In this document: positions 18,109-27,142 of the stretch, piece after piece | How positions within the stretch are numbered: position 1 is the stretch's first letter | How the letters are laid out: each line of letters begins with the position of its first letter | Origin: Mycobacterium sp. ACS4331 | GTDB lineage: Bacteria > Actinomycetota > Actinomycetes > Mycobacteriales > Mycobacteriaceae | Assembly (NCBI RefSeq): GCF_001667265.1 | Contig: NZ_LZHW01000031.1 | Location: forward strand, 1-64,000 | Direction: 5' to 3' | DNA: 64,000 nucleotides | The notes under the pieces: model-generated | What the model saw: only the letters and a program-made list of their open reading frames with translations | Told to the model about the DNA's origin: nothing | Databases searched by the model: none | Made by a program: the position numbers and the translations under genes

Positions 18109-18430
18109 GTAGTCTCCTTAGCCCCCGGGCGCGTCTTTGTGACGCGGCCGCGCGAGGGCCTCCGCTATGTACCCGGTGGATGGCCGGGCTTGTATGGTCT
18201 CGCCCCGAGAGGCTCGCGGACATCCTGTTCGGAGTCAGCGACCCTGTTCGGTGCCTGGTTGGAATGATGGCTGGGACGGTCGGCGCCACACCGCTGGTAG
18301 CGATGGTCGCGCTCGTCGAAGTCTTCATCCGAGTGTCAGCCGCCGGTGTGACGACGTACACCCGACAGTCAGTATCCCATACGGGATCGCGTGGTCCGAC
18401 CAGGTGGAGATTTTGCCGGTGCGCCGCGGA
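18109..18430 (-). promoter_or_regulatory. Long rne leader and promoter region
   Basis: This 322-base gap between ndk and rne carries no credible gene. An extended -10 (TGG then GATACT, hexamer at 18371-18376 on the minus strand) predicts a start near 18364 and a 5' leader of roughly 255 bases. Inside are a small hairpin at 18131-18145 (GCGTC, five-base loop, GACGC) just before the ribosome binding site, and a direct repeat of CCTGTTCGG. Long rne leaders are, from memory, known in M. smegmatis and fit autoregulation by RNase E. Confidence 0.5.
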
Positions 18431-18841
18431 TCAGCGACCGGGGAACCAGAGCGCGATCTCGCGCTCTGCGGACTCGGTCGAGTCCGAGCCGTGCACCAGG
18501 TTGAACTGGGTTTCGAGGCCGAAGTCGCCCCGGATCGTGCCCGGCACGGCCTTCTCGACCGGATCGGTGCCACCGGCCAACTGCCGGAAGGCGGCGACCG
18601 CGCGCGGCCCTTCGAGGATGGCGGCCACGACGGGGCCCGAGGTGATGAACTCCAGCAGCGAGTCGAAGAACGGCTTGCCGTCGTGCTCGGCGTAGTGTGC
18701 CCGGGCCAGGGCGTCGTCGACGTTCTTCAGCTCAAGGGCCGCGATAGACAGCCCCTTGCGCTCGATGCGGGCGATGATCTCCCCCACCAGCTGTCGCTGC
18801 ACACCGTCGGGCTTGATCAGGGCAAGAGTCCGCTCAGTCAC
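18431..18841 (-). CDS. ndk: Nucleoside diphosphate kinase
   Basis: A 136-residue enzyme that equilibrates nucleoside di- and triphosphates through a phosphohistidine. The catalytic His is in NLVHGSDS near residue 117. The GTG at 18841 is chosen because [13 protein letters not shown] aligns with family starts. A -10 element (TACGCT) ends seven bases before it, suggesting a leaderless transcript. Equivalent to Rv2445c (ndkA). Confidence 0.97.
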   Translation of the reverse strand: MTERTLALIKPDGVQRQLVGEIIARIERKGLSIAALELKNVDDALARAHYAEHDGKPFFDSLLEFITSGPVVAAILEGPRAVAAFRQLAGGTDPVEKAVPGTIRGDFGLETQFNLVHGSDSTESAEREIALWFPGR

Positions 18842-18848
18842 GGCGGAC

Positions 18849-18880
18849 AGCGTACCCGGCCCGGTTGACCAAACGTCAAC
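18849..18880 (-). promoter_or_regulatory. ndk promoter overlapping an inverted repeat
   Basis: On the minus strand, TTGACG (18874-18879) and TACGCT (18849-18854) are separated by 19 bases. The -35 lies within the inverted repeat GTTGAC, five bases, GTCAAC (18864-18880). The repeat is immediately downstream of the tetR stop and could be a regulator site. Spacing is one base longer than usual. Confidence 0.4.
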
Positions 18881-18887
18881 TGCCAGG

Positions 18888-19508
18888 TCAGGACCGGTTC
18901 TGGGCAAGAATCGCGCCGCCGAGCCACCGGTTCAGGAACGCCCGCAGATCGTCACGGGAACGGGACGCAGGGTTGGGCGCCACGAAGAAGGACAGCATGG
19001 TCCGCAGCGTGAACTCCACCAGGTCGGTCAGCGCCGCGTCGTCGTAACCGTAGTGCGCCCAGTCGACGTCGAAGCGGTTGATCATCCGCATGCCGATCTC
19101 CCGCGCCTCGTCCGAGGCGATCGCCCCAGAGTGGGTGCTGACGTAGGGCTCGGACAGCAGGATTCCGAGGTGGGGGGTGCGCGCCACCTCGTCGAGCGAA
19201 TACAACACCCCCTCGGTCATCGCCTCCGCGGGATCCTTGATGCCGCGGACGGCCTCGGCGAGACGGTCGAGGAAGTCGTCGACCGAGGCGATCGCGGCGG
19301 CCCGCATGAGCGCATCGGCCGTCGGGTAGTAGCGGTACACGGTCTGACGGATGACACCGAGCGACGCCGCGACGTCGGAGATGCTGATCGCGGTCCCGGT
19401 CTGCGCGAGGAGTCCCACGGCGGCCTCGACGATGCGCCGTGACGCCTCGTCGTCGTCGGCCGGCGGACTGCCGTTCCATCCTCGCCTACGAGCCACTGGT
19501 CGACCCAC
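18888..19508 (-). CDS. TetR-family transcriptional regulator
   Basis: About 206 residues from the GTG at 19508 (a second GTG at 19496 is equally plausible). The N-terminal helix-turn-helix is visible as [25 protein letters not shown], about residues 45-70. It is divergent from the ferritin-like hydrolase gene, and two inverted repeats lie in the 233-base gap between them. It therefore probably represses that operon. It sits directly upstream of ndk in the same direction but is not part of the conserved M. tuberculosis order. Confidence 0.85.
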   Translation of the reverse strand: MGRPVARRRGWNGSPPADDDEASRRIVEAAVGLLAQTGTAISISDVAASLGVIRQTVYRYYPTADALMRAAAIASVDDFLDRLAEAVRGIKDPAEAMTEGVLYSLDEVARTPHLGILLSEPYVSTHSGAIASDEAREIGMRMINRFDVDWAHYGYDDAALTDLVEFTLRTMLSFFVAPNPASRSRDDLRAFLNRWLGGAILAQNRS

Positions 19509-19594
19509 CCTCTGACGGCATTTCTGCAGGATAGCGAGGAGGCCGAGGCCCCCGCCGTCGCCGCGCGCACCTCTCCCATCGCCGAGCCCGCAAC

Positions 19595-19623
19595 CACGTA
19601 CGCATCTGCCGGGGAGATCCGTA
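19595..19623. repeat. Inverted repeat in tetR/hydrolase gap
   Basis: CGTACGCATCT (19595-19605) and AGATCCGTACG (19613-19623) are complementary at 10 of 11 positions around a seven-base centre. It lies about 90 bases upstream of the tetR start. It may be a second regulator site or an RNA hairpin. Confidence 0.4.
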
Positions 19624-19683
19624 CGCAGGTGCACGCTCGCGGGCCGGAATCGGCATGCCGCGGCTTGACGTGGCACGCGCCAC

Positions 19684-19720
19684 CATACAATCATACATCG
19701 ATCGTCATCTTTGTATGATT
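19684..19720. promoter_or_regulatory. Probable TetR operator upstream of hydrolase operon
   Basis: AATCATACA (19689-19697) and TGTATGATT (19712-19720) are perfect inverted arms 14 bases apart. A third half-site, CATACA, lies at 19684-19689. The first arm overlaps a TACAAT -10 element (19686-19691) that lies 15 bases after TTGACG (19665-19670). Binding here would block transcription of the 19742 operon. Binding by the adjacent TetR protein is inferred. Confidence 0.55.
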
Positions 19721-19741
19721 ACCAAGCGAGGTGCTCCCCCG

Positions 19742-20695
19742 ATGACCGACCTGATCGTCCGCAAGATGCGGTTCGCATTCGCCGAATCCCCCGTGCCGTT
19801 CCTGTGGAACGAGGCCAACCCAGCGTTCGCGAGCATGGCCAATGCGGTGTCCTTCCTGGCCGTCGCCTTCGAGAAGATGATCGGCGCGATGATCACCGAG
19901 GCCATGCCGCTGATCACCGACCCTGAGGTCGCCGCCGAGGCCGACGCCTTCACGCGGCAGGAGGGCCAGCACTCGATGGCCCACCGTCAGCACGTCAAGG
20001 CGCTCATCAAGAGCTATCCGGGCCTCAAGGAGACCCTCGGTGCGGTGATCGCCGCCTACGACGACCTCACCGAAAACACCCCGCTGAAGTACCGGCTGGC
20101 CTACACGGCCGACCTGGAGGCCACCTTCACCCCGGTCTTCAAGCTGATGCTCGACCACGACGACACCCTGTTCGCCCCGGGTGACGACCGCGTGGCCTCA
20201 CTGTTCCTGTGGCACTTCGTCGAAGAGGTCGAGCACCGCAGTTCGGCACTGATCATCTACGACGCGGTGGTCGATGACCCGTGGTACCGGATGCGGGTGG
20301 CGCCGTCGGTCTTCAAGCACGTGTGGGCCGCGCTCAAGGTCGCCTGCGAGGGCTTCAACGAGCATGTCCCCCTCGCGGAACGCCAGATCGACGCGATGTC
20401 GATGTTCGGCATGCAGGCCCGGAAAAAGTCTCTGCTGCAGAAGCTTCCGTTCACCAAGGCGCCCTATGACGGCCCCTGCGAGAACGCCTTCCGGCACCTG
20501 CCGGTACGCGAGATGCTGACGGCGATGTCCGGCGTGGTGCGCAGTCAGATCCCGGGCCACGATCCCGCGCACGAAAAGCTCCCCGCGTTGGCCCAGGAGT
20601 GGTTCGATCGGTACGACCAGGGGTACGAAGTGACGCGGTGGTACACCGCGGGGAACAAGGTGGACGCCGTGACAAAGGACAGCACCCATGTCTGA
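19742..20695 (+). CDS. Ferritin-like metal-dependent hydrolase family protein
   Basis: A 317-residue protein resembling the predicted metal-dependent hydrolases of Pfam PF10118. The probable di-metal ligands are in NEANPAF, RQEGQHS and VEEVEHRS (ExxxH-type pairs on helices), the pattern of a ferritin-like or oxidase fold. The ATG at 19742 follows a GAGGTG-type site. Upstream in-frame codons lie inside the operator and are rejected. Its 3' end overlaps the membrane protein gene by eight bases, so the two are translationally coupled. The substrate is unknown. Confidence 0.78.
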   Translation: MTDLIVRKMRFAFAESPVPFLWNEANPAFASMANAVSFLAVAFEKMIGAMITEAMPLITDPEVAAEADAFTRQEGQHSMAHRQHVKALIKSYPGLKETLGAVIAAYDDLTENTPLKYRLAYTADLEATFTPVFKLMLDHDDTLFAPGDDRVASLFLWHFVEEVEHRSSALIIYDAVVDDPWYRMRVAPSVFKHVWAALKVACEGFNEHVPLAERQIDAMSMFGMQARKKSLLQKLPFTKAPYDGPCENAFRHLPVREMLTAMSGVVRSQIPGHDPAHEKLPALAQEWFDRYDQGYEVTRWYTAGNKVDAVTKDSTHV

Positions 20696-21839
20696 TCTGT
20701 GCACACCGACCTTCGCCGATCTCGCTGCCCGGCTCGGCTTCTCGTGTGAGGAGGTCGGCGGGCTGGTCAACCTCCGCAACCCGTTCGGCCTGGAGAACTG
20801 GACTCTGCTGGTGCTCGAGGTGCTGATCGTCACCGGCGCGGTGCTGGCCCTGGTGTATGCGATCAACCGTCAGCGCAGGCACGGCGATCCCACCAACCTG
20901 GTGCTGTGGTTCGGCGCCATCGCCTACCTGCTGATCATCGAACCGCCGCTGTACTTCCCGTCGGCCTTCGGCATCAGCGACTACGTCGACACGATGTTCG
21001 CCCACAACGTGTTCACGGTCGAATTCCTCTGGGACCGACTGCCGCTGTACATCATCGCGATCTACCCGATCATGGCGACGATCTCCTTCGAAATCGTGCG
21101 CAGGCTTGGGGTTTTCGCCCGCTACGGGTCGTTCATCGGGGCGCTGTGCGTCGGGTTCGTGCACCACGCGTTCTACGAGATCTTCGACCACCTCGGGCCA
21201 CAACTGCGGTGGTGGGAGTGGACCCTGGACCACCCGCTGAACCAGCCCTTCTTCGATTCGGTGCCGCTGCCCAGCGTCGTGGTGTTCGCGGCCCTGTGGC
21301 CCACGTCGCTGGCGTTCTGCGTGCAGTTCTTCGTCGGCCGCCACGTCGATGCCGGCAGGTCCTTCACCGGCGGTCAGGTGGTGCTGCGCACGATCGTGGT
21401 GGGTGTGCTCGCCGCGATCGGCACGTTCATCCTGCCGCTTCCGGCGACCGTGACGGGCAGCCTCACCGGCGACACCACGATCGGAGGTGTCGTGTACGCA
21501 CTGGAACTGGTTGTGCTCAGCGCCATCTCAGCCGTAGTGCTCATCGCACAGTGGCGGCGCCTGCGCGGCGGGGCGGGCAGCACGCACCCCGCCCCCACGC
21601 TGATCCTCGGGTATGCCGCGGTCTACCTCGGTGTGATGGCCCTGTTGTGGGCGACGGCGATGCCCGCGTACTTCGGCGCGGTGGACGGGATGACGGCGAA
21701 CGGCGACCCGACCGGAAGCCTCTGGTACACCGTCGCGTGCTTTGTCGTCGCGATCGCGAGCCTCGTGGCCGCGGCGACCGTGCCGACCCGGCAGAGCGCC
21801 GCCGCGGACACGCCGGAGACGGCCACCGCCGCGGGGTAG
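20688..21839 (+). CDS. Nine-segment integral membrane protein of unknown function
   Basis: 383 residues with about nine predicted membrane segments, for example near residues 38-60, 68-90, 125-145, 158-180, 200-222, 230-250, 262-282, 300-325 and 345-365. I recognise no catalytic motif. A histidine/aromatic cluster (HHAFYEIFDH) sits in the fourth segment and could bind metal or haem. It overlaps the ferritin-like gene by eight bases, so it may be that enzyme's membrane partner. It ends five bases from the convergent DUF4233 gene. Confidence 0.75.
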   Translation: MSDLCTPTFADLAARLGFSCEEVGGLVNLRNPFGLENWTLLVLEVLIVTGAVLALVYAINRQRRHGDPTNLVLWFGAIAYLLIIEPPLYFPSAFGISDYVDTMFAHNVFTVEFLWDRLPLYIIAIYPIMATISFEIVRRLGVFARYGSFIGALCVGFVHHAFYEIFDHLGPQLRWWEWTLDHPLNQPFFDSVPLPSVVVFAALWPTSLAFCVQFFVGRHVDAGRSFTGGQVVLRTIVVGVLAAIGTFILPLPATVTGSLTGDTTIGGVVYALELVVLSAISAVVLIAQWRRLRGGAGSTHPAPTLILGYAAVYLGVMALLWATAMPAYFGAVDGMTANGDPTGSLWYTVACFVVAIASLVAAATVPTRQSAAADTPETATAAG

Positions 21840-21843
21840 CGCG

Positions 21844-22236
21844 TCAGTCGCGTGGCTGCTGCTGTCCCGGCAGCAGCCCGCGGCGCTGCCTGCGCAGGAC
21901 TTCCGCACGCAGGTAGACGATCATCAGCCACACCACGGCGAAGATGATCCCGATGATCCCGATGCCGGGATAGATGGCCCAGCCCGCGATCAGCGCCACC
22001 TGCACACCGACGTTGGCCCAGATCGCCCACGGCCGGCCCTGGACACCGCTCATCAGCACCAGAAGCACGGCGAACCCGATCAGGTACGCCGTCGAGAGTC
22101 CGGTCAGTCCGCCGCCGACCGATCCGACCACCGGCAGCGCGAGCAGGACGACGATCGCCTCGAGGATGAGCGTGCCCGCCATCACGCCGCGGAAGCTCTT
22201 CCAGGGATCCGACGGTGCCGGTGTCTGCTCGCTCAT
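21844..22236 (-). CDS. DUF4233 membrane protein
   Basis: A 130-residue protein with four predicted membrane segments, matching the DUF4233 family found downstream of folC in mycobacteria (Rv2446c). Its ATG overlaps the folC stop as ATGA. The C-terminal tail is basic and Gln-rich. The function is not known. Strict linkage to folC suggests a related or at least co-regulated role. Confidence 0.85.
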   Translation of the reverse strand: MSEQTPAPSDPWKSFRGVMAGTLILEAIVVLLALPVVGSVGGGLTGLSTAYLIGFAVLLVLMSGVQGRPWAIWANVGVQVALIAGWAIYPGIGIIGIIFAVVWLMIVYLRAEVLRRQRRGLLPGQQQPRD

Positions 22237-23690
22237 TGGGGGTCCTTGCCGAACAGGGTTCGCGCCGCACCCGCGGTGACGACCGAACCGGTGATCACTA
22301 TGCCCGTCCCCGACAGGCCCTCGCCGGCCCCGGCGTCCTCCACCACCGCGGTCGCGGTCTCGATGGCGTCGGCCAGGGTCGGCGCCACGATCACGCGTTC
22401 CTGGCCGAACCGCTCCTCGGCCCGCAGCGCCAGCTCCTCGACGGCCATCGCACGCGGAGAACCGTTGTGCGTCACCACGATCTGATCGAAGGCGGGTTCC
22501 AGCGCGGCGAGGAGTCCGTCCACGTCCTTGTCCGCCATCACCGAGACCACACCGACCAGGAAGCTGAAGTCGAACTCGGCCGCAAGCGCAGCGGCCAGGG
22601 CGGTGGCACCGGCCGGGTTGTGCGCGGCGTCGATGAAGACCGTCGGGGCGCTGCGCATCCGCTCCAGGCGGCCCGGACTGGCCACCGACGCGAAACCGGC
22701 GCGCACGGTGTCGATGTCGAGTTGGCGTGCCGCGCCGGCGCCGAAGAACGCCTCCACCGCGGCCAGCGCCAGCGCCGCGTTGTGCGCCTGATGCTCGCCG
22801 TGCAGGGGAAGGAAGATGTCGGAGTACACCCCGCCCAGGCCCTGGATCTCGAGAAGCTGTCCGCCGACGGCGGTCTGTCGGGTCAGCACCGCGAACTCCG
22901 AACCCGCGCGCGCCACGGCCGCATCGGCCTCGACGGTGCGCGCCAGCAGCACCTCCATGACCTCAGGCGCCTGCTCTCCGATGATCGCCACGGTGCTCAG
23001 GTCGAGTTCGGCGGCCACCGGGTCCCCGGCGTGCTTCTTGATGATGCCGGCCTTCTCGGCCGCGATCGTGGCCAGGTCCTCGCCGAGGAACTCGGTGTGG
23101 TCCATCCCGATCGGCGTGATGACGGCGACGGGTGCATCGACGACGTTGGTGGCATCCCACCGCCCGCCGAGACCGACTTCGATGACGCCGACGTCCACGG
23201 GTGCGTCGGCGAAGGCCGCGAATGCCATCGCCGTGACGACCTCGAACTTGCTCATCGCGGGCCCGCCCGCCGCCTGCGACTGCTGATCGACCAGATGCAC
23301 GAAGGGTTCGATCTCGCGGTAGGTCTCGACGTACCGCGCGGGACTGATCGGCTTCCCGTCGATCGAGATGCGCTCGGTGGCCGACTGCAGATGCGGGCTC
23401 GTGGTGCGGCCCGTGCGCCTGCTGAACGCGGTCAGGAGGGCGTCGACCATCCGAGCCACCGACGTCTTTCCGTTCGTCCCGGCGATGTGGATGCTCGGAT
23501 AGCTCAACTGCGGTGAGCCGAGCATCTCCATCAGGGCGGTGATACGCGCGGTCGACGGCTCGATCTTGGTCTCCGGCCAGCGCTGGTCGAGCAGATGCTC
23601 GACCTGCAGCAGAGCCGCCACCTCGTCGGGCGTGGGCTCGTCGGCGAGGGTGGGCTCGTCGGCCGGGACGTCGTCGTCGTCGAGGCTCAC
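22233..23690 (-). CDS. folC: Folylpolyglutamate/dihydrofolate synthase
   Basis: A 485-residue Mur-ligase-family enzyme that adds glutamate to folates. The P-loop [11 protein letters not shown] is near residue 67, and the central domain carries [22 protein letters not shown]. An acidic N-terminal extension of about 25 residues precedes the core. The GTG start overlaps the valS stop (GTGA), and its own stop overlaps the DUF4233 gene. valS-folC-DUF4233 is therefore one coupled operon. Confidence 0.96.
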   Translation of the reverse strand: MSLDDDDVPADEPTLADEPTPDEVAALLQVEHLLDQRWPETKIEPSTARITALMEMLGSPQLSYPSIHIAGTNGKTSVARMVDALLTAFSRRTGRTTSPHLQSATERISIDGKPISPARYVETYREIEPFVHLVDQQSQAAGGPAMSKFEVVTAMAFAAFADAPVDVGVIEVGLGGRWDATNVVDAPVAVITPIGMDHTEFLGEDLATIAAEKAGIIKKHAGDPVAAELDLSTVAIIGEQAPEVMEVLLARTVEADAAVARAGSEFAVLTRQTAVGGQLLEIQGLGGVYSDIFLPLHGEHQAHNAALALAAVEAFFGAGAARQLDIDTVRAGFASVASPGRLERMRSAPTVFIDAAHNPAGATALAAALAAEFDFSFLVGVVSVMADKDVDGLLAALEPAFDQIVVTHNGSPRAMAVEELALRAEERFGQERVIVAPTLADAIETATAVVEDAGAGEGLSGTGIVITGSVVTAGAARTLFGKDPQ

Positions 23691-26350
23691 TGCAGAGCGC
23701 CCAGCCTCGCGGTGATGCGCTCCACTTCTTCGCCGGCCAACTGCTGCCGGTCCCGGATCTTTGCGACGACGGCCTCGGGCGCCTTGGCCAGGAACGCCTC
23801 GTTCCCGAGTTTGGCTGTGGTCCCTGCCAATTCCTTCTGCGCGGCGGCCAGATCCTTCTCCAGCCGGCGACGCTCGGCGGCCACGTCGACGGTGCCGGAG
23901 GTGTCGACCTCGACCAGGACCGTGCCCTGCGACAACCGCACCTCGATCGACGCGCTGGCCGCGAAGCCCTCGTCGGCGTCGGTGAGCCAGGACAGCGCGG
24001 TGACGGCGGGCACCTGTTGGGTCAGGTCCGCCTCGGCGATGCCGGACAGTCGCGCCGGAACCCGCTGCCGGTCGGCCAGGCCCTGATCACTGCGGAAGCG
24101 GCGCACCTCGGTGACCAACTTCTGCATGTCGGCGATGCGCCTTTCCGCCACCGCGTCGAGTGCGATGCCGGACGGCGTCGGCCAGGTCGCGATCACCAGC
24201 GACTCAGCCCCTGCCTCGCCCTCGGTCAGGGCCTTCCACAGCACCTCGGTGACGAACGGCATGACCGGGTGCAGGAGTTTGAGCAGGTTGTCCAGGACAA
24301 CGGCCAACACCGCGGTGGTACCCGAAACGCCCTGGGCGAGCTGAACTTTGGCCAACTCGACATACCAGTCACAGAATTCGTCCCACGCGAAGTGGTACAG
24401 CGACTCACACGCCCGGCTGAACTCGTAGGCGTCGAAGGCCGCGTCGACCTCGGCGCGCACCTGCTCCAGACGGCCCAGAATCCAGCGGTCGGCGTCGGTC
24501 AGCGCCGTCGCGTCCGGCAGGTCGGCCGGCGCCGCGCCGTTCATCAGTGCGAAGCGCGTGGCGTTGAACACCTTGGTCGCGAAGTTGCGCGAGGCCCGGG
24601 CGTGGTCCTCACCGATCGACAGGTCTCCGCCGGGACTGGCACCGCGGGCCAGGGTGAACCGCAGCGCGTCGGCGCCGAACGCCTCGACCCAGTCCAGCGG
24701 GTCGATGCCGTTGCCCTTCGACTTGCTCATCTTGCGGCCGAACTCGTCACGAATCAGGCCGTGCAGGAACACATTCTGGAACGGCACCTGAGCCGGCCGG
24801 GTTCCGCCGAGGGTGATGGTGTCGTCGCCGCCGACGAAGGTGCCGAACATCATCATGCGCGCCACCCAGAAGAACAGGATGTCGTATCCCGTCACCAGAA
24901 CACTGGTCGGATAGAACTTCTCGAGTTCGGGGGTGCGGTCGGGCCAGCCCATCGTGGAGAACGGCCACAGCGCCGACGAGAACCACGTGTCGAGCACATC
25001 GGGATCCTGTTCCCAGCCCTCCGGCGGCGTCTCATCGGGCCCGACGCACACCTTCTCGCCGTCGGGACCGTGCCAGATCGGGATGCGGTGCCCCCACCAC
25101 AGCTGGCGCGAGATGCACCAGTCGTGCATGTCGTCCACCCAGCCGAACCACCGCGGCTCGAGGCTGGGCGGATGAATCACGGTGTCGCCGTTGCGGACCG
25201 CGTCACCGGCGGCCTTCGCCAGGGAGTCGACCTTGACCCACCACTGCAGCGAGAGGCGCGGTTCGATGGGCTCACCGCTGCGCTCGGAGTGCCCGACGCT
25301 GTGCAGATAGGGCCGCTTCTCGGCGACGATGCGGCCCTGGGCGGCCAACGCCTCGCGGACCGCGACCCGCGCCTCGAACCGGTCCATGCCGTCGAATTGG
25401 GTTCCGGTGTCGGCGATCCGGCCCTTGGTGTCCATCATCGTCGGCATCGGAAGGTTGTGCCGCAGACCGATCTCGAAGTCGTTGGGGTCGTGCGCCGGGG
25501 TGACCTTGACGGCACCGGTGCCGAACTCGGGGTCGACGTGCTCGTCGGCGACGACCACGATCTCGCGGTCCTGGAAGGGATGCGGCAGCGTGGTGCCGAC
25601 CAGCGCGCGGTACCGCTCGTCGTCGGGATGCACCGCGATCGCGGTGTCACCCAGCATCGTCTCGATACGGGTGGTCGCCACCACCAGGTGCGGCTCGTCG
25701 TCGGACATCGAGCCGTACCGGAAGGACACCAGCTCACCCTCGACGTCCTCATACTTCACCTCGAGATCGCTGATCGCGGTCTCCAGCACCGGCGACCAGT
25801 TGACGAGCCGTTCGGCCTGGTAGATCAGGCCGGCGTCGTAGAGGCGTTTGAAGATCGTGCGGACGGCGCGGGACAGGCCCTCGTCCATGGTGAACCGGTC
25901 ACGGCTCCAGTCGACGCCGTCGCCGAGGCGGCGCATCTGCCCGCCGATGGTCCCACCGGACTCGCGCTTCCAATCCCAGACCTTCTCCACGAACAGTTCG
26001 CGACCGAAGTCCTCTTTGGTCTTGCCGTCGGCGGCCAGCTGCTTCTCGACGACCGACTGGGTGGCGATGCCGGCGTGGTCCATGCCGGGCAGCCAGAGCA
26101 CCTCGAAGCCCTGCATCCGCTTGCGTCGGGTCAGCGCGTCCATCAGCGTGTGGTCGAGCGCATGCCCCATGTGCAGGCTGCCGGTGACGTTGGGCGGCGG
26201 GAGCACGATCGAGTAGGCCGGCTTGTCGCTGGTCGGATCGGCGGTGAAGTAGCCGGCGTCGACCCACCCCTGATACAGCTCGGTCTCTACCGCGCTCGGA
26301 TCCCACGACTTGGGCAGGGACTCGGCGCGCGTATTGGGGGTGGCGGTCAC
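23687..26350 (-). CDS. valS: Valyl-tRNA synthetase
   Basis: An 887-residue class I synthetase that charges tRNA-Val. The HIGH-type motif is in [11 protein letters not shown] near residue 58, and the KMSKS loop is in [11 protein letters not shown] near residue 546. The editing domain lies between them. The C-terminal coiled-coil arm (about residues 820-885) is rich in Ala, Glu and Lys. The start is preceded by the terminator of the upstream DUF937 gene. Equivalent to Rv2448c. Confidence 0.98.
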   Translation of the reverse strand: MTATPNTRAESLPKSWDPSAVETELYQGWVDAGYFTADPTSDKPAYSIVLPPPNVTGSLHMGHALDHTLMDALTRRKRMQGFEVLWLPGMDHAGIATQSVVEKQLAADGKTKEDFGRELFVEKVWDWKRESGGTIGGQMRRLGDGVDWSRDRFTMDEGLSRAVRTIFKRLYDAGLIYQAERLVNWSPVLETAISDLEVKYEDVEGELVSFRYGSMSDDEPHLVVATTRIETMLGDTAIAVHPDDERYRALVGTTLPHPFQDREIVVVADEHVDPEFGTGAVKVTPAHDPNDFEIGLRHNLPMPTMMDTKGRIADTGTQFDGMDRFEARVAVREALAAQGRIVAEKRPYLHSVGHSERSGEPIEPRLSLQWWVKVDSLAKAAGDAVRNGDTVIHPPSLEPRWFGWVDDMHDWCISRQLWWGHRIPIWHGPDGEKVCVGPDETPPEGWEQDPDVLDTWFSSALWPFSTMGWPDRTPELEKFYPTSVLVTGYDILFFWVARMMMFGTFVGGDDTITLGGTRPAQVPFQNVFLHGLIRDEFGRKMSKSKGNGIDPLDWVEAFGADALRFTLARGASPGGDLSIGEDHARASRNFATKVFNATRFALMNGAAPADLPDATALTDADRWILGRLEQVRAEVDAAFDAYEFSRACESLYHFAWDEFCDWYVELAKVQLAQGVSGTTAVLAVVLDNLLKLLHPVMPFVTEVLWKALTEGEAGAESLVIATWPTPSGIALDAVAERRIADMQKLVTEVRRFRSDQGLADRQRVPARLSGIAEADLTQQVPAVTALSWLTDADEGFAASASIEVRLSQGTVLVEVDTSGTVDVAAERRRLEKDLAAAQKELAGTTAKLGNEAFLAKAPEAVVAKIRDRQQLAGEEVERITARLGALQ

Positions 26351-26386
26351 CCGTTGATTCTATTGAGGCCGCCAAACCGACGCGAA

Positions 26387-26416
26387 GGCCCCCGACCTCG
26401 GGTGAAGTCGGGGGCC
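26387..26416 (-). terminator. Strong hairpin terminator after the DUF937 gene
   Basis: GGCCCCCGAC (26387-26396) and GTCGGGGGCC (26407-26416) pair perfectly over ten bases with a ten-base loop. It lies 27 bases past the DUF937 stop and before valS. There is no U-tract, which is usual for mycobacterial hairpin terminators. Confidence 0.75.
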
Positions 26417-26442
26417 CCGCGGAATGCGATGTTGCTCAGGTC

Positions 26443-27048
26443 TCAGCGCTTGCCGCCCAGCAGCCCGCCGAGGATCTCCCCGATCGGGTTGCTGTTGCCG
26501 CCGCCACCGCCGAGCACGCTGCCGAGGATGCTGCCCAGCGCATTGTTGCCGCCGCCACCGCCGGTGGCACCACCGAGGATGCTGCCGAGGATGTCGCCGA
26601 TCCCGCCACCGCCGGACTGCGCAGCCTGCTCCTGCGCGGGGGCGTTGTTCTTCGAGAACTGCTGACCGATGTAGGCCAGCACGATCGGCGCCAGGATCGG
26701 CAGCAGCTTCTGCACCAGACCACTGCCTCCGGGGGCCTGACCGGCCAGGGCGGACGCCACCGCGGTGCTGTCGTTGCCGCCGAAGATGTTGGCGACGATC
26801 TTGTCGCCGTCGTTCTCGTCGACGTCGTCGACCGTCACACCGCCGTCGAGCAGGCTGGCGTGCTGCTCGGCCGAGGATGCGATCTTGCCCGCGAGCTGGT
26901 CGTCAGTCTGGGCGTTGACCTGCAGGCCGCCGACCAGGGCCGGAACCAACTGTTGGATTGCCGCGCTGACCTCACCCTGGTCCGCACCGAGTTTGCTAGC
27001 GATGTCCTGAACCGGGATCTGCGCAATCAGATCGTCCAGACCTGCCAT
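26443..27048 (-). CDS. DUF937 family protein
   Basis: A 201-residue protein with an N-terminal alpha-helical region typical of DUF937 (DLIAQIPVQDIASKLGADQGEVSAAIQQLVPALVG split over residues 5-38). The C-terminal half is rich in Gly and Asn with repeated LGSILGG-like segments. No catalytic motif is apparent. The start ATG has an AAGGTGA site. It is transcribed alone, judged by the downstream terminator. Function unknown. Confidence 0.8.
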   Translation of the reverse strand: MAGLDDLIAQIPVQDIASKLGADQGEVSAAIQQLVPALVGGLQVNAQTDDQLAGKIASSAEQHASLLDGGVTVDDVDENDGDKIVANIFGGNDSTAVASALAGQAPGGSGLVQKLLPILAPIVLAYIGQQFSKNNAPAQEQAAQSGGGGIGDILGSILGGATGGGGGNNALGSILGSVLGGGGGNSNPIGEILGGLLGGKR

Positions 27049-27142
27049 GGCTGTTCACCTTCTTTGCTGCGTTGTTTGAAAACCTCGCGGAGAACACTAG
27101 TCCACCCCGAAGGCGTTCAGTGCGGTTTGCCGCGCACTGATT

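Noticed and set aside
24017-26665. 882-codon plus-strand ORF opposite valS
   Set aside because: An exact antisense shadow of a conserved tRNA synthetase, with no ribosome binding site and no recognisable domain.
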